A stretch of DNA of 64,000 bases from Pilaira anomala. Lineage: Eukaryota > Mucoromycota > Mucoromycetes > Mucorales > Mucoraceae. Shown here one piece after another: positions 11,761-22,655 of this stretch. The translations under genes were made by a program, and so were the position numbers. Location: contig JAIXMQ010000042.1 of the NCBI GenBank assembly GCA_025716855.1, forward strand, positions 1 to 64,000, given 5' to 3'. The notes under the pieces are model-generated. The model worked only from the letters and a program-made list of their open reading frames with translations. It did not search any database and was not told the DNA's origin. Position 1 is the first letter of the stretch. Each line of letters starts with the position of its first letter.

Positions 11761-12064
11761 AAGCCGTATTTCACATTTCATACATAACTTGAACCTCAAT
11801 TATCATTAAAAAGAGATTTGGTAAGTTTCTTTTTTATTTATGACAACTGGGCTTAAATAATATCCTACTTTCAAGAAAGGATAATATGCAAAAATCGTTA
11901 CGTCGCGCCAATAACAAACTGTCTGGGTCATGCGTATTTAAAGAGTAAAGGTTACAAACACATGAAGGTTTCTTTTTTTCTATTCTTTTAACGCAAAAAT
12001 AAGCAACGCTTTAAGAACACGCGAAGGGACAATCGAAATCTACAATAGTAGGTCATTCAACCAC

Positions 12065-12273
12065 ATGAACAGCTTATTCAAATTCAAAAGAAACTACTTG
12101 AACAAATTGGATATTTACACAGATCAAGACCATATTGAAGATGTAGGTTGATAAAGTAACTCGTTCTACATTTGGGAAGGTTGCTGTATCACTTGTGATC
12201 AAAGAAGAAAACTTTAAAACGCACGAATGTATCGATCTTCAAAGCAGAAATTTTATCAGTGGCTCGTAAATAA
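12065..12273 (+). CDS. Candidate small spliced gene, 48 aa
   Basis: Tentative. A 5' leader exon (~11780-11820) could splice over 11821-12051 (GTAAGT...AGTAG). The first ATG is then at 12065. Coding exon 12065-12142 and exon 12205-12273 join in frame across GTAGGT...CAAAG, giving a basic 48-aa peptide starting MNSLFKFKRNYLNKLDIYTD. Unspliced, the frame stops two codons after 12142. No family is recognised, and a spliced non-coding RNA is equally possible. Confidence 0.3.
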
Positions 12274-12973
12274 TGATCATCTTGCTTTATTCATCTCTAT
12301 ACAGCATCTTGTCAGTCATAGATATATTTTTATGCATTAATTTTCTCTTGTATTTTTTTTTTTTTTTTTTTTTTTGTTATGTAGGCTTCGTTGCAAAATA
12401 TATAGTAACAACAAATTAATATAAATCCTCAGAAGTTGATACAAAGGAGTATCAATAGCTTGATTGTGAATATAACTTGAAGCACATCCAGCAACAGTTC
12501 TGTCGAGGCATCAATTATTGACGTGATCGACACATAATATTACATAAGCCATGAAGATCACATTTTATTATCCGTCCGGCTATTTACACGCCTAAAGAAA
12601 AGTTCGATACACATATCCTTAATGACAGTAAATATGCGTCTTTTTAAATTTCCTGTTGATGTTTCACGAATAAGAATAGCAATATAAGGTATTACAACTC
12701 CTTGAGCAAAAGTAAGTTTTTCATTGATTTTTTGATATATATCAGCATTGACCATGGATATAAGAAAGACGCCATAATAAAAACCATTAGATTCATTTTA
12801 TAAAATACAATTACGTTGCGAATATGTAGGATCAAGTAAATCCTGCTAGAAAAATAAAATAAAAAGAGCCACTAATATGTAACACCCGATAAATAAAAAT
12901 AAAAAAATAAAAAATGGGATTTTTGATATTCTGTACTTTTTTTTTTTACTTTCCACTTTTTAAAAATAAATCA
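12274..12973. other. Intergenic region 5' of TAPT1
   Basis: Contains a T run at 12353-12375. A 65-codon minus-strand frame (12755-12558) has no splice or family support and may be a coding remnant. Nothing else is recognised. Confidence 0.5.
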
Positions 12974-15328
12974 ATGGAGAATCGGTTTCCAATGAACAGT
13001 GGATGGGTAGAAACTCCAAAGATTCGTAAACGAATGAACAGTCATGAAGAAAAGAAAAAAGCGTCATCTGTACCCAGTACACCTCTAGTACAACAAAACA
13101 ACTTTAATATACTTTCACCTCCCTCATCGCCCACGTTAAAAAAGAAGAAAAAGAAGCGACCAAATAGTAATCGATCACCTTTATCTCATGAGATTACGGG
13201 TAACTGGGATCAAGCTGTTCCTTCAAATAAAAACGATAACAGACCCGAGCCCGATGAAGCATTACGACAAATATCCTTTCTTGATTACTTGAAAGATGAA
13301 TTAACTGTTGCTGATTTCGATAGTGCACAAGAATTAAAACGAGAACGAGTAACTAATTTTTTAGCTGTTCCGGCAGCAATTGAAAAGGTAGAAAAAAAAA
13401 TACGTATGTGTGTATTTGCATAAACTTAAATATTTTATAGTTGATGGGATTTGGTTTCTTTGTTTGCTTGGATTCATTTTTATATACCTTTACTATACTT
13501 CCATTAAGATTCTGTTTAGCATTCTATCATTTCTTAGTTTATGTGTTCAGGAGCATACAAGTCAAGCTTGGACAAAGAACAAGGTAAAAGAAAGAAAGAA
13601 GATTGAAAATACAATCAATTACTAACGAAAATAAAATCAAAGCTTCGTACATTTAAGACCTTCACAAAAATGCGATTTATTAAAAGGACTCATGATTATC
13701 ATTACTTGTATAGTCATGTGGTCTATGGATCCTTCACGTATCTATCATTCTATCCGTGGCCAAGCTGTACTAAAACTCTATGTTGTATTCAACGTACTTG
13801 AAATATGTGATAAATTATGTTGTTCAGTCGGTGTCGATATTTTAGATGCATTATTTTCTAAATCTACATTAGGAAATTCAGACCAAGGTTTAGGCGGTGC
13901 GGCTTATGCAAAAAGACAATTAAAACCAATTACCTTATTTGTTTTAGCAACTGGTTATATGAGTAAGTTACATGCATTAAGTTTTTTTTTTTTTTTACGT
14001 GCTGATAGCTCTTTTTTTTTTTAGTTCTACATACATCTGTCTTATTCTTTCAAATGATTACTTTAAACGTTGCTATCAACTTTTATTCAAACGCTTTACT
14101 TTCTTTATTAATCTCTAATCAGTTTGTGGAGATCAAACAATCTGTATTTAAAAAGTTTGAAAAGGAGAATTTATTTCAACTGACATGCAGTGGTAAAAAA
14201 TTGAAAAAAAAAGAAGCATATAAGCAATTTTTATTCATAATATTGTATATAGATATCGTGGAAAGGTTTCAACAATGTGCATTTTTATTTATTATTACTT
14301 TACGTAACGTAATTGAGCTATCAGAATCAGGACCTTCTTCTATTTTGCCATCTACCTTTGTACCCTTATTCAAGCTACCCGCATCTACTTCTTTAAATAC
14401 ATTAATGACACCTGTTGTCATGGTGATTGCTTCTGAACTGATAGTAGATTGGTTAAAACACGCGTTTATTACAAAATTCAATCAAATTCGACCATCCATG
14501 TATGGTAAATATATTGATGTACTTTGTAAAGATTTAGTGATTGGAAGTCCTGGTCGAATCAGTGGTAAAAATCATGCCTTTGTGGATCAATCACCTGTTG
14601 TATCTCGACGTATTGGGTTTCCTGTACTTCCACTTGCCTGCTTGGTAAGAATTAAATATATATATATATATATAGTCATAACCATAGGATTAATTAGACT
14701 AAATTCATATGTATATAGTATGTTCGTATGATGCAACAAATTTTACCCATGATGTTCATGTCACATAATACCAATCAATCAGCAAATACAAGTGCAGCTG
14801 CCTCAGTCATTACAAATGGTTTATTAGACTACTTAATGAATCATCAAGGTATGGTCAATCAAGTCTTGCCTGCACGTATTCAACTTGTTGTTTTATCCAT
14901 GGTGAAATGTGGTTGGCTAGAAAACGGACTTGATAAATTATTTAGGTTCTTTACTTGGTCATTAGTTGTCGTCATCTTGGCTGTAATGTAAATAGAAATA
15001 GAAGTGATATAGAAAAAAAAATGATATCAAAAACTAACTTGATTTTTATTTTTTAAAACAAACAAGTTTATTAGCATTGAAAGTCGTAGTGGGAATCAAT
15101 TTGTTAGGGTTTGCTTATAAACGGTTTTCAGGTATGGAAGAAAGAGAAAAAGAAGAAAAAGAGAAAGATAAAGAAATGAAAGCAATGAGCAAAGATGAAA
15201 CTGAGTATACAGCATCTGTTCGAGATTACCTCAGTAAACCAGAAGATCATATTCTTGGTGAAAAGCCAATGAAATATACATTAGAAAATGTAGATAGATT
15301 TTCAATGGTAAAAAGTAGAATTCCTTGA
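12974..15328 (+). CDS. TAPT1: TAPT1-family multi-pass membrane protein
   Basis: Member of the eukaryotic TAPT1 family (yeast Emp65), ER/ciliary-base membrane proteins. Seven exons join in frame: 12974-13387, 13441-13583, 13643-13962, 14025-14192, 14253-14644, 14719-14987 and 15067-15328 (655 aa). The family core is clear: FLDYLKDELTVADFDSAQE, KRERVTNFLAVPAAIEKLMG, LDSFLYTFTILPLRF, LRPSQKCDLLKGLMIIITC, MDPSRIYHSIRGQAVLKLY and TLNVAINFYSNALLSLLISN. Several hydrophobic helices are evident. The N-terminal ~100 residues and the Lys/Glu-rich C-tail are cytosolic-type low complexity. An in-frame upstream ATG at 12914 would add a hydrophobic 20-mer; 12974 was chosen as the more family-like start. Its last exon has a decayed copy at 58.6 kb. 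Confidence 0.93.
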
Positions 15329-15417
15329 ATAATAAGTGTGTGCGTGCGTGCGTGCGTGTGTGTGTGTGTATAAATATAGATGATAATTTCTTTTTTCTTT
15401 TCTTTTTTTAATAAAAG

Positions 15418-15715
15418 AAATTATTTACATAGTCATTGTATAGCAGCATAGAAATATCTTTTCCAAGCTTGTAAAGATGTTTGTTCGTATCCTGGAGTTT
15501 CTTTATAGGCGATGATGGCTTTTATACAAGCCATAACTAAGCAATGAATGGTTTCAGATACAAACTGGCACAGGTGATATAATTCATCGCCTTCTAATAT
15601 GCGTTTGATACATTTGACAGCCAATGACCGAGCTTTCTTGGATAATTCTGTTTTTTTTGTTGACCCAAAAAATTAACTTGACCAAGGATTGAATGGCTTG
15701 ACATGAAAATTCGTA
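15418..15715 (-). pseudogene. Truncated copy of the 3' end of the MIT-like gene
   Basis: About 298 bp nearly identical to 16933-17227, same orientation. It encodes the last repeat unit and C-terminus (CIKRILEGDELYHLCQF, then YKETPGYEQTSLQAWKRYF). A one-base gain in the T run near 15655 breaks the frame, and the copy ends exactly at the TA flanking the Tc1 element. No 5' portion exists, so it is a fragment. Confidence 0.85.
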
Positions 15716-16929
15716 CAATCCCCTACAAATACTCGCGTCAAAAAAATTAAGGAAGGACATGTATTCATTCTTTTCTCTTTAAATCAATACAAAACTTTAG
15801 TTATGACTGAAATAAAGAGTACTAAAAAAAAAAGCTGCTAGGCACCGTGTACCGAATTATTAGGGATGGGATACACAGAAGACGAAGTACCTCGTGAACA
15901 AAAAAAGAGAACGCCCTCCAAAGTTTTCAGATCGAGATATTAGATCAGTAGTTAACTATACAAAGGGTCAGAGAAGGGAAACTTTGGCGGAAATTACGAA
16001 TGAATGTAACATCGATGCTCATCCTGACACCATTCGAAAAATGTTGAAGAATACAGGGCTTAACAACAGAATAGCATGTATAAAGCCATTTTTAATTCCC
16101 AGGCATATCGTCATGAGGAAGATCTTTGCAAATGAGCAATTATTATGGACACTTGATGACTGAAAACAGGTAATTTGGACTGATGAATCAACCTTTGAGT
16201 TAGGTAAAAATTATCGGCAAATTCGGGTACGGCGTAAGGCTAATGAAGGCTGTATAGGATCAGCATTCAAAAGTGGAAGAACATCAGTGATGGTATGGGG
16301 GCCATAGCTCACGATAAGAAGTCTGAGCTAGTGATTTTAGACAAGGGAAGGCATACGGCAACTGATTTTGTTGATCCAGTATATGAAGGCCCATTACTTG
16401 GATTTATGGTTGGATTCACTGACCCTATTTTGATGGAGGATAGTTCCCCCAAACATAGGACTAAAAGATCGCAGATTTGGAGAGACGGGCATGACTTGCG
16501 GAAGCTTGTATGGCCAGCTCAATCACCGGATTTAAATCCTATTGAAAATTTATGGACGATGATGAAAAATCAGGTATACAAGTTACACAATCAATCTGAC
16601 ACCACTGAAGACCTCATAAAAAATATCAAGGAAGCATGGGAGAACATCTCTTTGGAAACTATTAACCATTTGGTTGAGAGTATGCCAACACGGGCTGGCG
16701 CTTTAAGGGAAAATAAAGGAAAAAGCAACCGTTATTGATTACTCCTTTGTTGTATAATTTGTATCAAAATAAACCTATACCTACTTTTCTTACATCGAAT
16801 GAAAGCTAAAAAGCTTATCTCAATTTTTTGTACTTCGAAGTGCTGTTGTCTAACTGTTTTTAAATAAAAGAAAAAAAAACAAAAACAAATTTTTATTCTT
16901 TGTTTTTAGTGATTTTGACACGGGGATTG
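15716..16929 (+). mobile_element. Decayed Tc1-family DNA transposon (1.2 kb)
   Basis: Flanked by TA on both sides (15714-15715 and 16930-16931), the Tc1/mariner target. Both ends begin CAATCCCC when read inward, and both carry a CG(C/T)GTCAAAA block, at slightly different spacing, as degenerate terminal inverted repeats. The inside carries a broken transposase in + orientation. Length is normal for the superfamily. Confidence 0.85.
15830..16738 (+). pseudogene. Tc1/mariner transposase (DD34E), inactivated
   Basis: The reading starts in one frame with TVYRIIRDGIHRR, shifts into RPPKFSDRDIRSVVNYTKG (Tc1 helix-turn-helix region), hits an in-frame TGA at 16161, continues VIWTDESTFELG (first Asp), and then shifts frame again in the G run before VWGAIAHDKKSEL. 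The second catalytic Asp is in LMEDSSPKHR and the Glu in SPDLNPIENLW, with 34 residues between them, which marks the Tc1 clade. Two frameshifts and one stop make it non-functional. Confidence 0.9.
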
Positions 16930-16939
16930 TACAAATTAT

Positions 16940-18144
16940 TTACATAGTCATTGTAGAAGCATGGAAATATCTTTTCCAAGCTTGTAAAGATGTTTGCTCG
17001 TATCCTGGAGTTTCTTTATATGCGATGATGGCTTTTATACAAGCCATAACTAAGCAATGAATGGCTTCGGATACAAACTGGCACAAGTGATATAATTCAT
17101 CGCCTTCTAATATGCGTTTGATACATCTGACAGCCAATGACCGAGCTTTCTTGGATAATTCTGTTTTTTTGTTGACCCGAAAAATTAACTTGACCAAGGA
17201 TTGAATGGCTTTGCATGAAAATTCGTACAATTGATATATTTCGTCTCCTTCTAATACTCGCTTCATACACTTGATACCGATGCACTGAATCTTCTTGGAG
17301 AATTCTGTTTTTTTATTGATCCAAAACATGGCTTTTGCCAAGTTAATAACTGACTTATATACTAGTCCTGGTAATGGTGATTTCATAATCAAAGATGCAC
17401 CTCGAAAAATTAACTTGGCTGTAAATGTAGCAATGTCTTTAAATTTTATAAGCGAATAAAGTGCAATTGAGAAAATGACTTTTTGTGGTTGTTGTTGCTG
17501 CCATTCTGGTGATAGTGGCTTATTATTTTCTATAACAGGGGGTGTTGGTGTTTTTAGTATAGATGTTGATCCCATTTGATTTATTATTTGTTGATTATCT
17601 GTCTTGTTTATATTAAGTGGCGATTCAAGATTTGTAATGCCCATATTTCTTCCCATACTATATATATATATAAATAAATTGATGATTAAATACAAAGATG
17701 CGTATATTTTTAATGATAGATATATTTATACCTTATTAATTCTTCTCTTAAAATTTCATCTTTAACATCTTTTTTATAAAAAAAAAAATAGACTTATTAA
17801 CCAATTGATTTAATTTAATCCTTTTTTAACTTACCACTAGGAAAGGACTTCATCATCTTCGCTAAGGCCACTTGGTACATATTAAATGCAAGCTCTTTAT
17901 CTCCTTTATCAAATTCTTCTTCTGCTAATGCTATTAATTTCATACTGGATGATAAACCTTTACGATCAACTACTTGAGTATTTAAAATGACATAAGGCTC
18001 TTCAGGTGTTAACAAGGATGTCGACGTACTCTCTGAAGATGACATGCCAGTAGTTTTTAAAAAATTAGGTTTTATGTATGAGTCCATAAGAACCTTTACT
18101 GTATTGAGCGGCATATGTATTAAATTGGATATTATTGAGAACAT
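16940..18144 (-). CDS. MIT-like domain protein with internal 48-residue repeats, 354 aa
   Basis: Minus-strand exons are 18144-17835, 17768-17732 (37 nt) and 17657-16940, all in frame. Residues ~68-102 (MKLIALAEEEFDKGDKELAF, then MYQVALAKMMKSFPSG) resemble the three-helix MIT domain that binds ESCRT-III tails. The C-terminal half carries two tandem units starting NKKTEFSKK and NKKTELSKK, each with CxKRxLEGDE(I/L)Y and a hydrophobic helix, preceded by other hydrophobic segments (IFRGASLIMKSPLPGLVYKS). It could be a membrane-associated trafficking protein; function is inferred only. It is convergent with TAPT1. Its 3' part is duplicated next door (15418-15715), and a degraded copy is at 59 kb. 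Confidence 0.75.
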
Positions 18145-19055
18145 GTTGAATGAGTGCAGACTTTATCAAGAAAAAGATGATGAAAAAAAAATTGATAGAA
18201 AGAAAAAGGGAGAGAAAAAAGTAAGTTAGTGGAGTATATATAAGGGTGCAGATATAAAAAGATAAATTGTACTAAAAAAAAACAAATAGCTTCATGTGAA
18301 ATTGGGCGTCTTTCTTATAAGACATGAACAGTGGTATAGAATTAAAAAAATTGACATGGTTGTGGGTGTGAGAAAAAAAAAAGGTTACATCTATGCAGTG
18401 AATATGTATAAACAAATAGACTTATCTTGCACAACAGGTAAAAAAAAAATGGGGATAATAATTAGTCTTTTCAGTGAAGGTTAATGCAACAAGTTCTGTG
18501 TGTGTAACAGTAAAGCTTTTTTTTTTTTTTTTTTTTTTTACACGAATTAGCAATCCTATTTGAAATAAATGTGTGCTTTGTTAAATAAGCCACTCGAGTA
18601 CAGATAATTTGTCACAAAGTCAATGACATTTGTGTTTTAACGGACTTCAAAACTTATTGTTCTCTTTTTAAAGCTGAAAGTCATTTTTTTTTTCGTTTGC
18701 TTGTTTACTAAAAACGGGTTTAATTGAATTATTGACAAAATGAATTGTGTTACATTAAATATTACTTGAATTTTTACTTTTTTTTTTCTTAACAAAACAA
18801 AGGAAAAACCTTAAAATCAAGATTTTATTTATTTCATTACATCTTTTCTTTTTGAATTCACAAGCTAAATTATATTTATTCTACAATAAAAAGCCAGAAT
18901 TTACACGTGTAATGATTCCTACTTTGAATAGAGCTTTATACAGTAGTAATTAAACTTACTTACCGGAGAACAAATTTCATTTGTAACACATAATATAAAA
19001 TTTACTTTCTTAACTTCTCTCTCTCTTTTCCCCTTTTTACACATATTAAATTCAA
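18145..19055. other. Intergenic, divergent promoter region
   Basis: No gene supported. The first ~180 bp upstream of the MIT-like gene still align with 59640-59800, so they belong to the segmental duplication. The rest is AT-rich with a T run near 18518-18540. Confidence 0.6.
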
Positions 19056-22032
19056 ATGTTCAAAAGCAGAAAAAAGAGACAACAACAGAAATTAGCTGAA
19101 GCTGAAGCCGCCGCCGCCGCCGCCGCCGCTGCTGCTGCTGCTGCAGAAGCTGAAGCAAAATTAAGTGATACCAGTAAATATAGTTTATTAGACGACATTC
19201 ATTTAGCTCATGACTTTCGTTCTTCAGTAATCTTGACTCAATTGAATAAAGATTTAGATGTTAAAAAATTAACAACACAACAAAAACACCTTGAACAATT
19301 ACGTGACTTGTCTCATTCGCCAATTTCACCTCCTTTATCACCTTCTTCACAAGAAGTATTGGATGGCTCAAAGCAATATCAAGATTTAGCTGCTTGGAGA
19401 CATGAGCGTAGTCAAAATAGATATTCAAATGGTCTTTTTGGTGGAAAACAACGTGGTAGACCAAAGCCTAAAAAGTATATGAATAGTGAATTTATTGAAG
19501 AAGATAAAGAAGTAACCGAAGAAGAAGAAGAACAAGGACAAGTAACAGTACCAGCACCAGTACCAGCACCAACACCTGTACCTGTAGAAGCAGTCATTGA
19601 AAACAAAATGGTAATAACAATAATAAAAGTAATAATTCATTTTTAATTTATTCTTACATACATATAAAAAAAAAAGGTTTCAAATAAAATAGATTTACCA
19701 ACAATGATTCAGGAACAAGAATTTGATTTTTCTGATGACGAAGAGCCAATTAAAGAAATGTACGAACCTGATTCAGATACAGAAGAGAACTTTTTTTTTC
19801 AAGATTTTTCAAATGAAACTACCAATAATAAAAAAAAGAAGAAGAATCAATCACGTCAAAGAGCGACCAAAGCATTAAGTCGATTTGATCTATCCTCTTT
19901 TGCTAGAGATTTACACGATCATCGCTTATCTGTCATTCAACCTCGTGATAGTAAGATTATTATGACTGAAGATGACGAATTGGAATTAGAAAAGTTATTA
20001 GAAAAGCAAAGACAACGTATGTCCATGATGACTTTCGTTTCTGATAGCAGTGATTCTTTAATACCACCACCACCTATGCCTTCATTAGATATCATAAAAT
20101 CACATCAAAATTCTTCTAATGTACAACCTAATATTAAAGAAGTAAAAGAACAATTACTCGTATCACTACCACCACCACCATCACCACCACAACCACAATC
20201 ACAACCACCACAACCAGCACTAACTACACTAGTAACAAATGATGCACCAATAAAGGAAACTCCACTAAAAGAACAACTTACACTAGTTGAAGAAGAAAGC
20301 CCAATAAAAGAAATTTTTCCAATTATCAAGCAGGAGAATATCCAAATAAAGAAACTTGATTTAGTGCAACAAGGTAATAAAAAAAAATTTTTTTTTCTTT
20401 CACGTTCTTTTATTTTAACAAATTTCCTCATTAGAAGATGAATTCATTCCAAACACAGCTCCATCAAGACCTTTAGCTCCACCACGACCATTAGCTCCAC
20501 CACGACCTTCAATTCCATTAAGACCTTCAGTGAGTGCTGCCATGCCAACAATTAAAATTGACCAATTAAAACGATCTGTATCTACTACCAGCATAAATTC
20601 AAATAATCAATTTCTACCACCCGCACGACCTAACGCTTCATTGATGCGTACACCATCTAAACTCAGTGCCAGAAAATCATCTAGTATGGATCAAATTCAT
20701 ATCCGTCTCGTAGACGAAAACGAACCTTCTGTCACATCAGCCGCATTGGATTGGATTGCTGAAGATAGTTCACAAAACCCTACATCCTTCTTGTACAAAA
20801 AAGCCATTCCATTACACCAACAGCCTCCTGTTGTAACTCAGCCTATTAAATCAAGAGGTTTGTTCGGTAGTCTTCGCCAAGTGAGTCGAAACAAGACGCA
20901 TTCAGGTACTTCGATCAAGGGACTTGTACGTAACTTTAGTTCAGCTCATCGATCTGACCGAGACTCTGGTATGTCTCGTGCTGCTATGGCCGTACTTCAA
21001 CATAACGCTTCAAAACAAGAACCAGCAACGATGGAACCCGTAATTGAACAACGTTCATCCAGTAGTCGAGTCAAATCTGACGTAAATTTAATTTCCAATT
21101 TATTATCAAGAGCTGCTTCATCTAGTAGTAAACGACATAATCATACAAAGATCGTGAATATGGAAGAGGAAAATGCGAAAAAGAGAGCTCAAGTTGTGCG
21201 TCGTACAATTATTTATGTACAGCCTGATTCACTTCATGATATACTTAAAAATGGTGGTACTGGTAGTGTTGCTGCTGCTGCTGCTGCTCCTCCTCCATTA
21301 CCTAAACAACGAAAACAAACAAGGAATACAATGCTTTCTGATAGCTCATTATCGCCTGATGATGAAACAGTAAGATCCAAAGAGTATGTGACAGCCACAA
21401 AGATTGTTCGACAGACATCTGTAAGAAAGCGTATTGTAGAAGACCCTGAATCAAGCAATGCATCTATTTCTACTATTGGAACACTCTCACGCCATGGTTC
21501 AAGAAGAAGATATCAACTAAAGAGCGTAGAAGAAAACGAAAAGAAACATTCATCTGACTCTAGTGTATCAGACAATAGTGATTACTTGGAAGGTGTTGAA
21601 CTTCGAGAGATGAGTGATGGATCTGTGGTTTGGGGATTAGTGAAAAAGGAAGGTAATCGAAAGAGCTTTTATGCACCAAATCAATTCAATGGATATGAAC
21701 AAGTTGAAGAAGAGGAAGAAACAGAAGAAGATGGAACAAGAGCAAGGAAAAGATCTCCAACCTCCTCTTCTTTATTATCTTCTTCACCACCGCCTATTCC
21801 TAAACGTTCTCCTCGTAGACAAGAGACAACAGATATCTATTATTCAAATCAAATGACATTACCCAGTCTTTTAAAAATGATGCAAGATCAACATCCTGAT
21901 GAAGATTCAGAAGAAGATTATCATGACGATGTTGACGACTATAGATTCAAACAAAGAGCCATGGCTTCTGTTGATGATCAATTAGATGAAATGATGAGAA
22001 TCTTGACAAGCCCCCAACAACAGCAACATTAA
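19056..22032 (+). CDS. Large disordered fungal protein, 949 aa
   Basis: Three exons: 19056-19610, 19677-20373 and 20435-22032. Not recognised. Features in order: basic start, Ala run (12 or more residues), Pro-Ala-Val repeats, acidic EFDFSDDEEPIKEMYEPDSD, a basic KKKKKNQSRQR patch, polyproline tracts (LPPPPSPPQPQSQPPQP; RPLAPPRPLAPPRP), Ser-rich phospho-type segments, a more ordered block around VVRRTIIYVQPDSLHDIL and SVVWGLVKKEGNRKSFYAPN, and an acidic C-terminus. Polyproline plus Ser-Arg motifs suggest a cytoskeletal or signalling scaffold with SH3/WW partners, but this is inference. Confidence 0.7.
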
Positions 22033-22655
22033 TTTTTTTCTTTTTTTTTTTAACATACATATACTTATTTATCCCCCTCTTCCTTCAACAATTTACTTTA
22101 TATACATTTATTTACTACTACGTTATTTTCTTCTTTCTTCTTAATATATATTTTATACACATATTTTTTTCAATAATTCAAAACATCATAAAATTGTTTC
22201 TGTTTAAAAATTCATATTTGAACTGTAAAGATCCAAACCAAAAAGAAAATGATCTCTTAATTATTTGTGTTTAATTGTTTGTTATTTCCGATTACGTTTT
22301 CTATTTTTCCTTCTATTTTTACCGTTGATCGGAAACTGTTGTTTAATTGTAAACATGCATACAAGGAAATAAGCTTTTTTTTTTTTTTTTTTTTTTAGAT
22401 TTTATAAAAAAAATAAACACTCTTTTTTAGTTATAATATGAATACTAATAGCAAATAATTTGTCAAATCAAGCTCAAAAAGAAAAGAGCTCAAAAGGTCT
22501 AAACAATTTTCATTCTTCTTTCTACTTCTTTTCTTTTTTTATATCAAACTAGACTTTCCAACACTTAGAAAAAAAAGCTATCAGGTAGATAAATACAAAC
22601 CTTGATACTTGTTACAAATCCTAAACTAACATATTCAAAAAAAAAAAAAAAAAAG
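22033..22655. other. Intergenic region 5' of the VTC cluster
   Basis: AT-rich, with T runs near 22375-22397 and an A run directly before the VTC start. No gene seen. Confidence 0.6.

Noticed and set aside
18296..18484. 62-aa plus ORF upstream of the MIT-like gene
   Set aside because: Part of it aligns with duplicated non-coding sequence at 59.8 kb, and the frame is not conserved there.
19412..19640. Minus-strand Cys/Ser/Thr-rich ORFs
   Set aside because: Shadows of Glu- and Pro-Ala-Val-coding repeats in the 949-aa gene.
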